Of a stretch of DNA of 64,000 bases, positions 51,534 to 60,912 are shown in pieces. Location of the stretch: positions 167,624 to 231,623 of the forward strand of contig NZ_QZEX01000006.1 of the NCBI RefSeq assembly GCF_003646465.1, given 5' to 3'. This DNA is from Chachezhania antarctica. GTDB taxonomy: Bacteria; Pseudomonadota; Alphaproteobacteria; Rhodobacterales; Rhodobacteraceae. The notes beneath the pieces were generated by a model. The model saw nothing but the letters and a program-made list of their open reading frames with translations. It did not search any database and was not told the DNA's origin. Both the position numbers and the translations under genes were made by a program. The first letter of the stretch is position 1. Every line of letters begins with the position of its first letter.

Positions 51534-54032
51534 GTGCGCATGAGCGAAGCACGGGGGCTCGACCTTCTGATCCTAGGCCTGACATTGGCCGCGCTGGCTC
51601 TTCTGGGGGCCGTCAACAGCTACATGCAGTTCATCTTCGGGCTGGTGGCGATCTGGACGATCCTGTGCACCGGGCTGAATGTCCTGTTCGGGCTCACCGG
51701 GCTGGTCTCGCTTGGCCAGATCGGGTTCTTTGCCATCGGCGCCTATGCCCATGCGATCCTGTTGCAGGCCGGGGTGAATTTCTGGCTGTCGCTGCCGGCC
51801 GCCACGGCCATATCCGCCGCCGTCGGTTGCGTGCTGGCGGTGCCGGCGGTGCGGATGGGCGGGCCGTTCCTGGCCATGGTGACCATCGCATTCGCCTTCA
51901 TCGTCGAACACCTGGCCATCGAATGGCGCGATCTGACGGGCGGGCAGAACGGGCTGTTCGGCTTCGACGCGCCCGTGATCCTTGGCTATGCCTTCAGCGA
52001 AACCGACCTTGTCCGCCTTGCCATGGTGCTGGCCGCGCTGGGGCTTTTGGCCTACCGGCGCCTGTCGGTCAGCGGCTGGGGCTTTGCCATGTCGGCTTTC
52101 CGCGATCAGGAGATGTCGGCCGGGTCGCTGGGCTATGATCCCTTCGTCACCCGGCTGGCCGCCTTCGCCATCGCTGCCGGAGCGGCGGGGCTTGCGGGCG
52201 GCCTTTTCGCCTCGTTGATGCAGTTCATCGCGCCGTCGAACTTCGTGCTGTCGCAGTCGATCCTGTTCCTGTTTGCCGTGATCCTTGGCGGGGCCGGGAC
52301 GGTCCTTGGCCCGCTGGTCGGCGCAGGCGTCGCGGTGTTGCTGCCCGAATTCCTGTCGGGCCTCGCAGAATACCGCCTGCTGTTCTTCGGCGCGCTTCTG
52401 ATCGCCGTCCTGCTGGTTGCCCCGCGAGGGATCGTGGGCACCGTCGCCGCGTTCCTGCCCCGCCGGGCGCAAAGGGTGGAGCCTGCATCGGCTGAGGACA
52501 GTATGGCCTTCGTCACGCCCGAAACCCCGCAGGGTTTGGAGGTGAACGGTCTCGGCATCGCCTTCGGCGGCGTCCGCGCGGTGAACGGGGCCAGCTTCAC
52601 GGCAGTGCCGGGAGAGGTCACGGCCGTCATCGGCCCCAACGGCGCAGGCAAGACGACGCTTCTGAACATGATCTCGGGCTTTTACCGCCCGGGTGCGGGG
52701 CGGATCGAAACGCTGGGCACCGACATCGCGGGTTGGTCAATGCATGCCACGGCACGGCACGGGATCGCGCGCACCTACCAGGCGACGCGGCTCTTCGGAA
52801 CGCTCTCGGCCGAGGAAAACGTGCTGGCGGGCTTCCCCCGCGGCCGGTTCGGCGGTGTGTTCACCGCGCTTGGCACGCCGAAGCGGCGCGCGATGGCGCG
52901 GGGGCTTTTGCAGCTGGTGGGCTATGACGGAGACCCCGGAACACGGGCCGCCGATCTGCCCCATGTGGACCGGCGGCTGGTGGAGATCGCCCGCGCGCTG
53001 GCCATGCGACCGGGCGTGCTGCTGCTGGACGAACCGGCCGCCGGGCTGATGCAGGGCGACAAGCGCGCGCTGTCCGATCTTCTGTGCCGGTTGGCCGACA
53101 CGGGGATCGCCGTCGTGCTGGTGGAACATGACATGGAGCTCGTCATGGGCATTTCCGACCGCATCCTGGCCCTGGACGCGGGCGAGCCCATTGCCTTCGG
53201 CCCCCCCGCCGCCATCCGCAGCGATGCCCGCGTGATCGCGGCCTACCTGGGCGAAGGCACGCTTTCGGTCGCTGCCCGCGCGCTGGACCATGAACCGGGC
53301 GCGATGGACCGTCTGATCGCCCGCGATCTGTGTGCCGGGTACGGCGCCGCCGACGTCCTGCAATCGGTCAGCCTGCGGGTGGGGCAGGGGGAGATGGTCG
53401 CACTGCTCGGCGCGAACGGCGCCGGCAAGTCCACCTTCCTGCGCACCGTTGCGGGGCTGATGGCTCCTACCGGAGGCCGGGTGATCCTTGACGACGCGGC
53501 CATCGGCGGCCTTCCCCCGCACCAGATCGTCGACCGCGGGCTGGTGCTGGTGCCCGAAGGTCGACAGGTCTTCCCTGACCTTACCGTCCTTCACAACATC
53601 GAACTGGGCGCCCATCGCCGGGTGGACCGGCCGGGGCCAGAGGAACTGGAAGCCTTGCTGAACTGCTTCCCCCGCCTGCGCGACCGGCTGCACAGCCCCG
53701 CCGGGCTGCTGTCGGGCGGCGAGCAGCAGATGATGGCCATCGCCCGCGGCCTGATGGCCCGGCCGAAGCTGCTGCTGCTGGATGAACCGTCGCTGGGCCT
53801 GGCGCCTGCAATGGTCGAGGAGCTCTATTCCATCCTTGCCGAACTGCGCGACGAGGGGGCCACGATCCTGCTGGTCGATCAGATGGCCTCGCTGGCTCTG
53901 GCGGCGGCGGATCGGGGCTACATACTGGAACAGGGCCGCATCGTGGCCGAAGGCGCGGCGCGCGATCTGCTGAACGACGAAGCGCTGATCGCGGCCTACC
54001 TGGGCGGCGGACAGAAGGAGGCCGCCCAATGA
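51534..54032 (+). CDS. Fused ABC permease-ATPase-ATPase (LivM-LivG-LivF)
   Basis: An 832-residue fusion. Residues 1 to about 320 form a LivM-like permease (about eight to ten helices; LTGLVSLGQIGFFAIGAYAH). Residues about 335-575 are a LivG-like ATPase with Walker A GPNGAGKT at 367-374 and Walker B LLLDEPAAGL. Its signature region reads LPHVDRRLVEIARAL where LSYGxQRRLEIARAL is usual. Residues about 595-832 are a LivF-like ATPase with GANGAGKS at 626-633, LLSGGEQQMMAIARGL and LVDQMASLAL. The three parts are normally separate genes, though LivM-LivG fusions exist. GTG 51534 has AAAGG at fair spacing; ATG 51540 is an alternative. Confidence 0.88.
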   Translation: MRMSEARGLDLLILGLTLAALALLGAVNSYMQFIFGLVAIWTILCTGLNVLFGLTGLVSLGQIGFFAIGAYAHAILLQAGVNFWLSLPAATAISAAVGCVLAVPAVRMGGPFLAMVTIAFAFIVEHLAIEWRDLTGGQNGLFGFDAPVILGYAFSETDLVRLAMVLAALGLLAYRRLSVSGWGFAMSAFRDQEMSAGSLGYDPFVTRLAAFAIAAGAAGLAGGLFASLMQFIAPSNFVLSQSILFLFAVILGGAGTVLGPLVGAGVAVLLPEFLSGLAEYRLLFFGALLIAVLLVAPRGIVGTVAAFLPRRAQRVEPASAEDSMAFVTPETPQGLEVNGLGIAFGGVRAVNGASFTAVPGEVTAVIGPNGAGKTTLLNMISGFYRPGAGRIETLGTDIAGWSMHATARHGIARTYQATRLFGTLSAEENVLAGFPRGRFGGVFTALGTPKRRAMARGLLQLVGYDGDPGTRAADLPHVDRRLVEIARALAMRPGVLLLDEPAAGLMQGDKRALSDLLCRLADTGIAVVLVEHDMELVMGISDRILALDAGEPIAFGPPAAIRSDARVIAAYLGEGTLSVAARALDHEPGAMDRLIARDLCAGYGAADVLQSVSLRVGQGEMVALLGANGAGKSTFLRTVAGLMAPTGGRVILDDAAIGGLPPHQIVDRGLVLVPEGRQVFPDLTVLHNIELGAHRRVDRPGPEELEALLNCFPRLRDRLHSPAGLLSGGEQQMMAIARGLMARPKLLLLDEPSLGLAPAMVEELYSILAELRDEGATILLVDQMASLALAAADRGYILEQGRIVAEGAARDLLNDEALIAAYLGGGQKEAAQ

Positions 54033-55246
54033 CGCTGGACCTCGTGATCCGCAACGCGCTTCTGGCGGATGGCGCGGCGCCGGTCGATCTGGGCATCCGG
54101 GGTGGCCGGATCGCCGATATCGCGCCCTCCATCGCCTCGGACGCGCGTATCATCGACGCCGATGGCGGGCGGCTGATCCGGGGCTTTGCCGACAGTCACC
54201 TGCATCTCGACAAGGCCTGCCTGCTGGACCGCGCGACCAATCCGTCGGGCACGCTGAAGGGTGCCATCGACGCCGTCAGCCGCGCCAAGCAGGATTTCAC
54301 GGCAGAAGACATCTACGCGCGCGGCGCAAGGGTGCTGGAAAAGGCGATCTGCCAGGGCACCACGCTGATCCGCACCCATGTGGAGATCGACCCTGTCGTG
54401 GGCCTTGCCGGCTTCGAGGCGGTGCGCAGGCTGAAGGCCGATTACGCCCGTGCGCTGGAGCTTCAGATCTGCGTCTTCCCGCAGGAAGGGCTGCTGAACA
54501 ACCCCGGGACCGATGACCTGCTCTGCGCCGCGCTGGACGCCGGCGCCGACCTGCTGGGCGGCTGCCCCTATACCGACAGTGACCCCAACGGCCAGATCGC
54601 GCGCCTGTTCGACATGGCGCGTCACTACGACGTGGACCTGGATTTCCACCTGGATTTCGATCTGGATACCAGCTGGCGGCACCTGGACGAGGTCGCCCGC
54701 CAGACCATCGCGCACGCCATGCAGGGCCGCGTCGCCATCGGCCATGTCACCAAGCTGTCGATGCTGCCCCCACCGCAGCTGGAGGAGACCATCGCCCTGA
54801 TGCGCGATGCGGGGATCGCGCTGACGGTGCTGCCGGCGACGGATCTGTTCATGATGGGGCGCGACCGGACCGAAGCCGTGCCGCGCGGCGTGGCCCCGGC
54901 GCACCGGTTCCACGCGGCGGGGCTGTGCTGCACGGTGGCCACGAACAACGTGCTGAACCCGTTCACGCCCTATGGCGATTGCTCTCTGCCCCGGATGGCG
55001 AACCTCTTCGCCAATGTCGCCCAGATCGGCGATCCGGCGGGGCTGTCGGACGTGTTCGACATGATCAGCGCCGCGCCCTACCGCCTTCTGGGGCGCGAGG
55101 CCGGGATCAGAACCGGAGATGCCGCCGACCTTGTCCTTCTGCCATGCCCGTCGGGGGCCGCGGCAGTGGCCGAGATCTGCCGTCCCGTCTGGGGCATGAA
55201 GGCCGGCCGCATGACATTCGAGGCCCCGCCGCCGCGACTGCTGTGA
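54029..55246 (+). CDS. Amidohydrolase, cytosine deaminase-like
   Basis: A 405-residue metal-dependent hydrolase. RGFADSHLHLDKACLLDRAT carries the HxHLDK metal motif of the cytosine deaminase/N-isopropylammelide group, then TTLIRTHVEIDP and a FHLDFDLD segment in place of the HxDE of CodA. The expected late Asp is not obvious (VATNNVLNPFTPYGD). It probably deaminates or opens an N-containing ring imported by the upstream transporter. The start overlaps the fused transporter stop by four bases. Confidence 0.8.
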   Translation: MTLDLVIRNALLADGAAPVDLGIRGGRIADIAPSIASDARIIDADGGRLIRGFADSHLHLDKACLLDRATNPSGTLKGAIDAVSRAKQDFTAEDIYARGARVLEKAICQGTTLIRTHVEIDPVVGLAGFEAVRRLKADYARALELQICVFPQEGLLNNPGTDDLLCAALDAGADLLGGCPYTDSDPNGQIARLFDMARHYDVDLDFHLDFDLDTSWRHLDEVARQTIAHAMQGRVAIGHVTKLSMLPPPQLEETIALMRDAGIALTVLPATDLFMMGRDRTEAVPRGVAPAHRFHAAGLCCTVATNNVLNPFTPYGDCSLPRMANLFANVAQIGDPAGLSDVFDMISAAPYRLLGREAGIRTGDAADLVLLPCPSGAAAVAEICRPVWGMKAGRMTFEAPPPRLL

Positions 55247-55293
55247 TGCGCGATCCGCGGGAGGCGGCGGGCCCGATTGTCCGAAGGGAACCA

Positions 55294-57072
55294 TCACTGG
55301 AAGGGCCAGAACACGGGGATCAGGATGATCGTTGTCGCGCCCACGACAATGTTCATCGGCACGCCCACGCGCAGGAAGTCGGCGAAGCGGTAGCCGCCGG
55401 CGGTGTAGACCAACGTGTTGGTCTGATAGCCGATGGGCGTCGCGAAACTGGCCGAGGCGCCGAACATGACGGCCACGACGAAGGGCCGCGGGTCGATGCC
55501 AAGCCCATGCGCGAGACCGATGGCGACAGGCGTCATCAAGACCGCGACGGCATTGTTCGTCACCAGTTCGGTCAGGACCGAAGTGACGACATAGACCAGC
55601 GCCAAAGCCACCAGAGGCCCGACAGCGGCGAGCAGGGGGCCAAGGGCAGTGACGATCAACCCGACCGCGCCCGAACGGTCAAGCGCCGTGCCGATCACCA
55701 GCATCGACACGATCAGCAGAAGAAGCGGCCCGTCGAGCGCGGAAAGGCCTTCATCGGCTTCGATGCAACCCGTGACGAGCACCAGCCCCGCGCCGATCAG
55801 CGCCAGCGCCAGGATCGGGGCCACGTCGAATGCGGCAAGCACGACGACCCCAAGCAGGATCAGGGCCGCCAGCGGCGCCTTGGTGCGCCGAAAGGCCCGG
55901 ACTGTGTGCGGGGCAAGCGCCGTCAGGCGCTGATCCTCGACCAACCGGTCAAGATCGTCGGGCGCGCCTTCGATCAGCAGCGTGTCGCCCGCGGCAAGCC
56001 GCGTCGTTTCCAGCCGGCTTTCGATGGAAGTGCTGCGGCGATGCAGCGCCACCGGGTAGACACCGAACCGCCGCCGCCAGCGCATGGATTCGAGCGTGCG
56101 GCCGTTGGCCTTGCTGCCCGGTCCGACGAGCACTTCCAGCAGTTGCGATGGCCGGACCTGCCCGGGCTCCACCCCCGCCAGCGCCGCGCCTTTCACCACC
56201 CCTTCGCGCAGGGCGGCCAGTTCCGTGTCGCGGGTCTTGGCCACGACGATGTCGCCGGGCTCCAGCCGAACGTCCGAAAGGCCGCGGCGCAGCGAACCAT
56301 CGCCGCGGATCACGTCGATCACGCGCCCGTCCCCGCGCGAAAAGGCCGGCACCGACGCCGGCGCCTGACCGACAAGGGGCGAGCCGGCGGGGATGAACAC
56401 ATCGACCAGCCAGGCCCTCTGTTCGCGCCCCAGGACCGCGGTGACCGTCGAACGGTCGGGCAGCAGGTGGCGTCCGACCAGCGCTAGGAACGTGCCGCCC
56501 ACCACCGCCACCGCGATGCCCAGCGGCGCGATCTCGAAAAGGTTGAACGGGGTCAGCCCGGCCTCGCGGGCGACACCGTCCACCAGGAGGTTGGTAGATG
56601 TTCCGATCAGCGTCACGGTCCCACCCAGAATGGCAATGTAGGACAGGGGGATCAGCAGGCGTGACTGCGCGATACCGGTCTGCCGGGCAAGGCCGATGGC
56701 CACGGGGATCAGCACCATCACCACGGGCGTGTTGTTCAGAAAGGCCGAAGCGGCCGCTGCCGCAGCGAAGAAGGTCACCAGCGCAAAGCCGGCCCCGCGC
56801 ACCGAGAGCACCGAAAGCCCCGAGATCAGCATTTCCAGCGCACCGGTGCGCACCAGAGCTGCGCTGAGAACAAACATGGCCCCGATCGTTGCGGGGGCGG
56901 GGTTGGCGATGGCCTTCAGAACGTCCTCGGTCCCGACAAGGCCGGTAGCAAGCGCCGTCATCGCGCCGACGAAAGCCACCATGAAAGGCGGATATCGTTC
57001 TGACACGAAGGCCCCGAAAACGGCCCCCACGAGGAGAAGGGCTGCATATGGGGCGATCGTTGCGTTGATCAT
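55294..57072 (-). CDS. SLC13/DASS family permease with RCK_C domains
   Basis: A 592-residue membrane protein. N-terminal and C-terminal halves each contain about five or six helices (AFLNNTPVVMVLIPVAIGLA; LTELVTNNAVAVLMTPVAIG; FGASASFATPIGYQTNTLVY), with the TN-P signatures of SLC13 carriers. Between them lie two soluble RCK_C (TrkA-C) modules (LEPGDIVVAKTRDTELAALR; LAAGDTLLIEGAPDDLDRLV). Such proteins carry dicarboxylates, sulfate or similar anions with sodium. Single gene, convergent with the amidohydrolase. Confidence 0.88.
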   Translation of the reverse strand: MINATIAPYAALLLVGAVFGAFVSERYPPFMVAFVGAMTALATGLVGTEDVLKAIANPAPATIGAMFVLSAALVRTGALEMLISGLSVLSVRGAGFALVTFFAAAAAASAFLNNTPVVMVLIPVAIGLARQTGIAQSRLLIPLSYIAILGGTVTLIGTSTNLLVDGVAREAGLTPFNLFEIAPLGIAVAVVGGTFLALVGRHLLPDRSTVTAVLGREQRAWLVDVFIPAGSPLVGQAPASVPAFSRGDGRVIDVIRGDGSLRRGLSDVRLEPGDIVVAKTRDTELAALREGVVKGAALAGVEPGQVRPSQLLEVLVGPGSKANGRTLESMRWRRRFGVYPVALHRRSTSIESRLETTRLAAGDTLLIEGAPDDLDRLVEDQRLTALAPHTVRAFRRTKAPLAALILLGVVVLAAFDVAPILALALIGAGLVLVTGCIEADEGLSALDGPLLLLIVSMLVIGTALDRSGAVGLIVTALGPLLAAVGPLVALALVYVVTSVLTELVTNNAVAVLMTPVAIGLAHGLGIDPRPFVVAVMFGASASFATPIGYQTNTLVYTAGGYRFADFLRVGVPMNIVVGATTIILIPVFWPFQ

Positions 57073-57645
57073 GGTGCGGTATCTTCACGGGTTGGGGGCG
57101 GGTAAAGGGTCGGGCGGACCGCCGGGTCAGGCGGTCTTGCGATCGATGCGGGATGGAAGGCGCAGGGGTCGGGGCAGCGGTGTGACCGCTGAGGGTGCCC
57201 TCTGGCAGAGTATTCGAAGAAGGGTGCGGAGCCGCGCGCACGGGACCGCGATGACGGGGAGGATGACGAGATCGACGCCGTCACAGGGCATGGCCGCCTG
57301 GCTGACGCGTCTTGCTGATCTCCCCCGGGATCCGGGCCGGTGCGAGGCAGAATCTCATGGTCGGGTTCGGGTGTCGAGCGACACGGCGCCCGACGGGGGG
57401 CCGCCTGGAGGGCGCGCGCGAAGGCAGACAGAAGCCGTATCGGTGTCCTCAAGATGAACCCTCAGGCGCCCTGAATGGTTCGGGGCGCGACGACCGTCCG
57501 TCGCAGGCGGCAAGACGCGGCCGCACGAAAGCGGCCGTGAAAATCTGCGGCGGGCTATTCCGAGATCTGGTCTCCCCGGCGCCGGTTCAATGGGGGGACG
57601 AAAACAATTCCATGAGCCATCCAGGCAGTGTAAGGACCTCAGAGC
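57073..57645. other. 573-base gap without a recognisable gene
   Basis: No gene, RNA or clear terminator was found. The part near the SLC13 start should hold its promoter. Open frames here are short and show no family pattern or ribosome-binding site. Confidence 0.5.
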
Positions 57646-60600
57646 CTACTTGCTGGCTGCCGCCTGCTTCTCCCGCTCACGGGCCATTCCCAGCGAAAGC
57701 GCGTTTTGCCGTTCTCGCTCCTTCTCGGCCCAGCACGGCCATTCGCCTTCCCCTCCCAAAGCGTATCTTGGGCGGAAGGGGCTCACGAGGACGGTGAGGA
57801 TCTGCGTGTTGCCCTCGCTGGTCCAGACCCGGGCCGAACGGGCCTCGTGATAGCGCCCGGTCTCTTCGCTCCCATCTTTGTCTTCGGCCGGGTCGGCTTC
57901 ATTTTCAGGAGCGGCAACGGTACTGGCCAGTTGCATCATGTCCGCGTCTTGATGGGTCGGCCCGTTGCCGTTGGCCAGCGGAGCAACGCAATCGAAGGTG
58001 GCGATGATGCCGCGCATGTCCGGCATGACCTCAATCCTGGTCGACCATTGTTCGCCCAGCCGCACACGGGGGTTCTTCCACAACCGTTTCCCGGACAGCC
58101 GCAACGTTGCTTCGCGGCCCGATTCAAGCGTGATTTGCTGGGTATCCTGCCGGTCGAGATAGGGGTAGCGGATCAGGAAGAACCCGAGCTTCGGCAACAC
58201 GTCCTCGATATTCGTGGGCAGGGGCATGATCTGGCGGGATTCCACCCGGGCCGAACTCTCGGATTCCGGAGGCCGCTCGGGCTCTGGACACAGGCTGCGA
58301 CCGCTTTTCAACCCAAGCCGCATTGGTCGCTGCCAGCAGGTCTGGGTCACGATCTGGGCGCCCGGCCACCAGCTGGGCAGCGACACGATGGCTGATAGCG
58401 GGAAACTTTGCGCCACATGGCTTGTGCCCCACAGACCTTCGTTCTGCGGAAACACGATCCACGAGATCGTGGTGCTCTGCTCGCGCAGATGTCGCACGAC
58501 CATGGTAAGCGTGCTCAGATCGAACTCATCTGCGTCTTTGGTGTATGTTTTTCCGACCTCTGCCGTCGTGCAGGCTTCGGCACCGGTCTCGAATGTTTCC
58601 AGGTTGCCTGCTGCCGCGGTTGCCGTGTTGAGCAAGCACTTCATCCTGTTCTTCCAGGGGGCCGAGAATTTCGGATCTGCGTTCCGCCAACTGTTGTTCA
58701 AGCCGTTGCGAAGCGCATTGGTCAACGGTTCACGTATGTCCAAAGTGTTCAGGATCTTCAGGAAATCCTCGCCGCATTCGATAGGTTGGCGCTCGTCCGG
58801 CCAATTGCCGTCGCGACTTCCCATGTCGCCCATACCAAGGATCGGAACCGTATGCCTGACGCGCGCTTCTTCGGCCAAGGATGTCCGCTCAGCACGGTTT
58901 TGCCCGAACACCGACAGGAGCGACCAGTTCTGGCTGCTTCGTTCAAGGACGTTCCGCCCCATGCCCTCGCGCGGGTAGATGGTATAGCTGCGCGCCGAGG
59001 CAAAACAGGACAGTTCGGCGAACAGCCGCAAGGCTTCCTGCCGACCGATATTCAGTGCACATTCGTCGGCGGCGCGTCTAATGTCCCCGTCGTTCCACGT
59101 AGAAGCGGAGGTCAGCTCGTTACATCCGCTATCACCGGCGATTTTTGACAAGGTGATGCTTGCGTCTTGTCGCTTGCCAGCTGGAGTCCCCAATAAAGTT
59201 TCCAATTTGGCGAACGTTTCGCGCCGAGAATGTTCCGCTTTCGTCAAGATAACCAGTTCGCAGCTGTTCCAGTCACAATGCGCGTCGCTGATGGAGAAAT
59301 AGTCCGAGAGGCGCCGCAGACGACCGGCGGTGTCTACCGGTGTGTTTTCAAGTTCGGCCTTGACGAGTTGGACAAGACCTGCCGCCCGCGCCGCCTCCTT
59401 GCGTTCATGAAGAATTGGCCCGCACTTCTGGAGGATATCCTGTTTTGCCTTCGCCTTTTCAGGCCCCAGTCCGGACTTGAGTTCCAGCAAGGCCGCGTTC
59501 CACGTTTCGTCGGTGCATTCTCTGTCGGGATCGAGCGGACGGTGCACTTCAAGAAAGTACCTTCCCAGAAGTTCGATCATGGCGCCCTGTCTCAATCTTT
59601 CTTCGGTCGGAGGAGGGCAGGGAGCGGAAAATCTGGAGTCGGCCAGAAGTTGGCGCAGTTTCAGGGCCGATCCCGGGTCCTGATCGTTGCCTTGGGCGTT
59701 CTGATAGGCTGCATATGTCTGCTCCAGCGCCGTGTATTTTGGACCCTTTGTTGCGTTGCGCGGTAGCAGGGCCCAAATGCTTGTTGATCGCGTCGAGCAA
59801 GTTTCCAGCATGCGGCCGCCCATCTCGGGTGTCCAACGGTTGTTGTTGGGAAAAAAGACTTCGACCAGGGCCGCACCGATGGCTGGATCTTCGCCGATTG
59901 ACATCAGATGTTGGCGGAGTGCAAAAAAGGTATTCCCCAGATACTGATCAAAGGCCGTACTTTTTAGCGTGGCGATATCCGTCTGGGTATCGCTGCGGTT
60001 CCGTTCGGCCAATTCCCGTTTCAGCAAGCTGGCCGTTTCGGCGTTGAGCGTATAGTCGCCATCGACATCGATCCGGAAGATGCTTTGGCGGTCCGCGATC
60101 ATCCTTGTTGTGATTTCCTGCAGCTCTTCTCGGACGTCGAACAGAAGCTCGCCGTATTTCTGCAGGATCCACTCCGGATCCTTCGGCTGCTCTAGCGTAA
60201 CCGATACCGCCGCAACGGATGTGCTGTGCCGTCGGGCGGGCGCGATGCTGAGATCGAAATTCAGGCGCTGCAAGGTGTTGGACGACGTGTCATGCGCGTC
60301 GTCTAGGATCGACTGGAACTTCTCCTGCACAAGATGCTGGCGGTAATAATTGGCCTGTTTGAACTCCTGCAGCGGCGGTGTCCGCACCTCAGTGAGCACC
60401 ACCGTTTCGTCGTCGGCGGTGGTCTCCTCTACCAGTCTGCCGGAGGCACCTGCGGTTTCGCGTGGCGGCGTGCCGGCATTCGTTACGGCACGAACAGATT
60501 CGTCCTTGTTCGCGATATACGAATACGTCGCGAATTCCTTTTTCTCCAACTGGTCTTCAACGTCCTTGATACGGCCGTCGAGCCATGCGCTTTCCTCGAG

Positions 60601-60912
60601 CCGCTGGTTGACCAGCCGTTCCCGGGTAAAGAGCTGCGGCGATGCGACCGAGATCAAACCTTCCCGTTCCGGGTTGTAGAAAACACCGTAGCAGCAATCG
60701 TAGAGCCATTCCCGAACCGAATTCACCATCCACGGCAAGGGCAGGTAAAAGAGGAACACAAGCATGGCGACGGTGAACAGCACACGCTTGGCCGCCATCG
60801 CCGGCGTCCATTGACTGACGCTTGCGACCATACTTCCGAAGACGCCCCGGTTGGTGCCATCATGCGGTGCTTTACCATCGGAGCCGGGCGGGGGCGTGTT
60901 GCTGCCGGTCAT
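57646..60912 (-). CDS. Unrecognised 1088-residue single-pass membrane protein of a GrrM-type RiPP locus
   Basis: I do not recognise this protein. The N-terminal 42 residues are polar and Pro/Gly-rich. One membrane helix follows at about 43-60 (VLFTVAMLVFLFYLPLPW), and the remaining thousand residues look extracytoplasmic. They contain roughly 18 Cys, including CC just after the helix and CDWNSC in the middle, suggesting disulfides. There is a likely coiled coil (RIKDVEDQLEKKEFATYSYI) and a highly charged C-terminal end. No protease, transporter or glycosyltransferase motif was found. The start MTGSNT overlaps the radical SAM gene stop as ATGA, so synthesis is coupled to the maturase. Parts of the gene are clearly less G+C-rich than neighbours. 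Processing, export or display of the peptide are possible roles, all unproven. Confidence 0.8.
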   Translation of the reverse strand: MTGSNTPPPGSDGKAPHDGTNRGVFGSMVASVSQWTPAMAAKRVLFTVAMLVFLFYLPLPWMVNSVREWLYDCCYGVFYNPEREGLISVASPQLFTRERLVNQRLEESAWLDGRIKDVEDQLEKKEFATYSYIANKDESVRAVTNAGTPPRETAGASGRLVEETTADDETVVLTEVRTPPLQEFKQANYYRQHLVQEKFQSILDDAHDTSSNTLQRLNFDLSIAPARRHSTSVAAVSVTLEQPKDPEWILQKYGELLFDVREELQEITTRMIADRQSIFRIDVDGDYTLNAETASLLKRELAERNRSDTQTDIATLKSTAFDQYLGNTFFALRQHLMSIGEDPAIGAALVEVFFPNNNRWTPEMGGRMLETCSTRSTSIWALLPRNATKGPKYTALEQTYAAYQNAQGNDQDPGSALKLRQLLADSRFSAPCPPPTEERLRQGAMIELLGRYFLEVHRPLDPDRECTDETWNAALLELKSGLGPEKAKAKQDILQKCGPILHERKEAARAAGLVQLVKAELENTPVDTAGRLRRLSDYFSISDAHCDWNSCELVILTKAEHSRRETFAKLETLLGTPAGKRQDASITLSKIAGDSGCNELTSASTWNDGDIRRAADECALNIGRQEALRLFAELSCFASARSYTIYPREGMGRNVLERSSQNWSLLSVFGQNRAERTSLAEEARVRHTVPILGMGDMGSRDGNWPDERQPIECGEDFLKILNTLDIREPLTNALRNGLNNSWRNADPKFSAPWKNRMKCLLNTATAAAGNLETFETGAEACTTAEVGKTYTKDADEFDLSTLTMVVRHLREQSTTISWIVFPQNEGLWGTSHVAQSFPLSAIVSLPSWWPGAQIVTQTCWQRPMRLGLKSGRSLCPEPERPPESESSARVESRQIMPLPTNIEDVLPKLGFFLIRYPYLDRQDTQQITLESGREATLRLSGKRLWKNPRVRLGEQWSTRIEVMPDMRGIIATFDCVAPLANGNGPTHQDADMMQLASTVAAPENEADPAEDKDGSEETGRYHEARSARVWTSEGNTQILTVLVSPFRPRYALGGEGEWPCWAEKERERQNALSLGMAREREKQAAASK

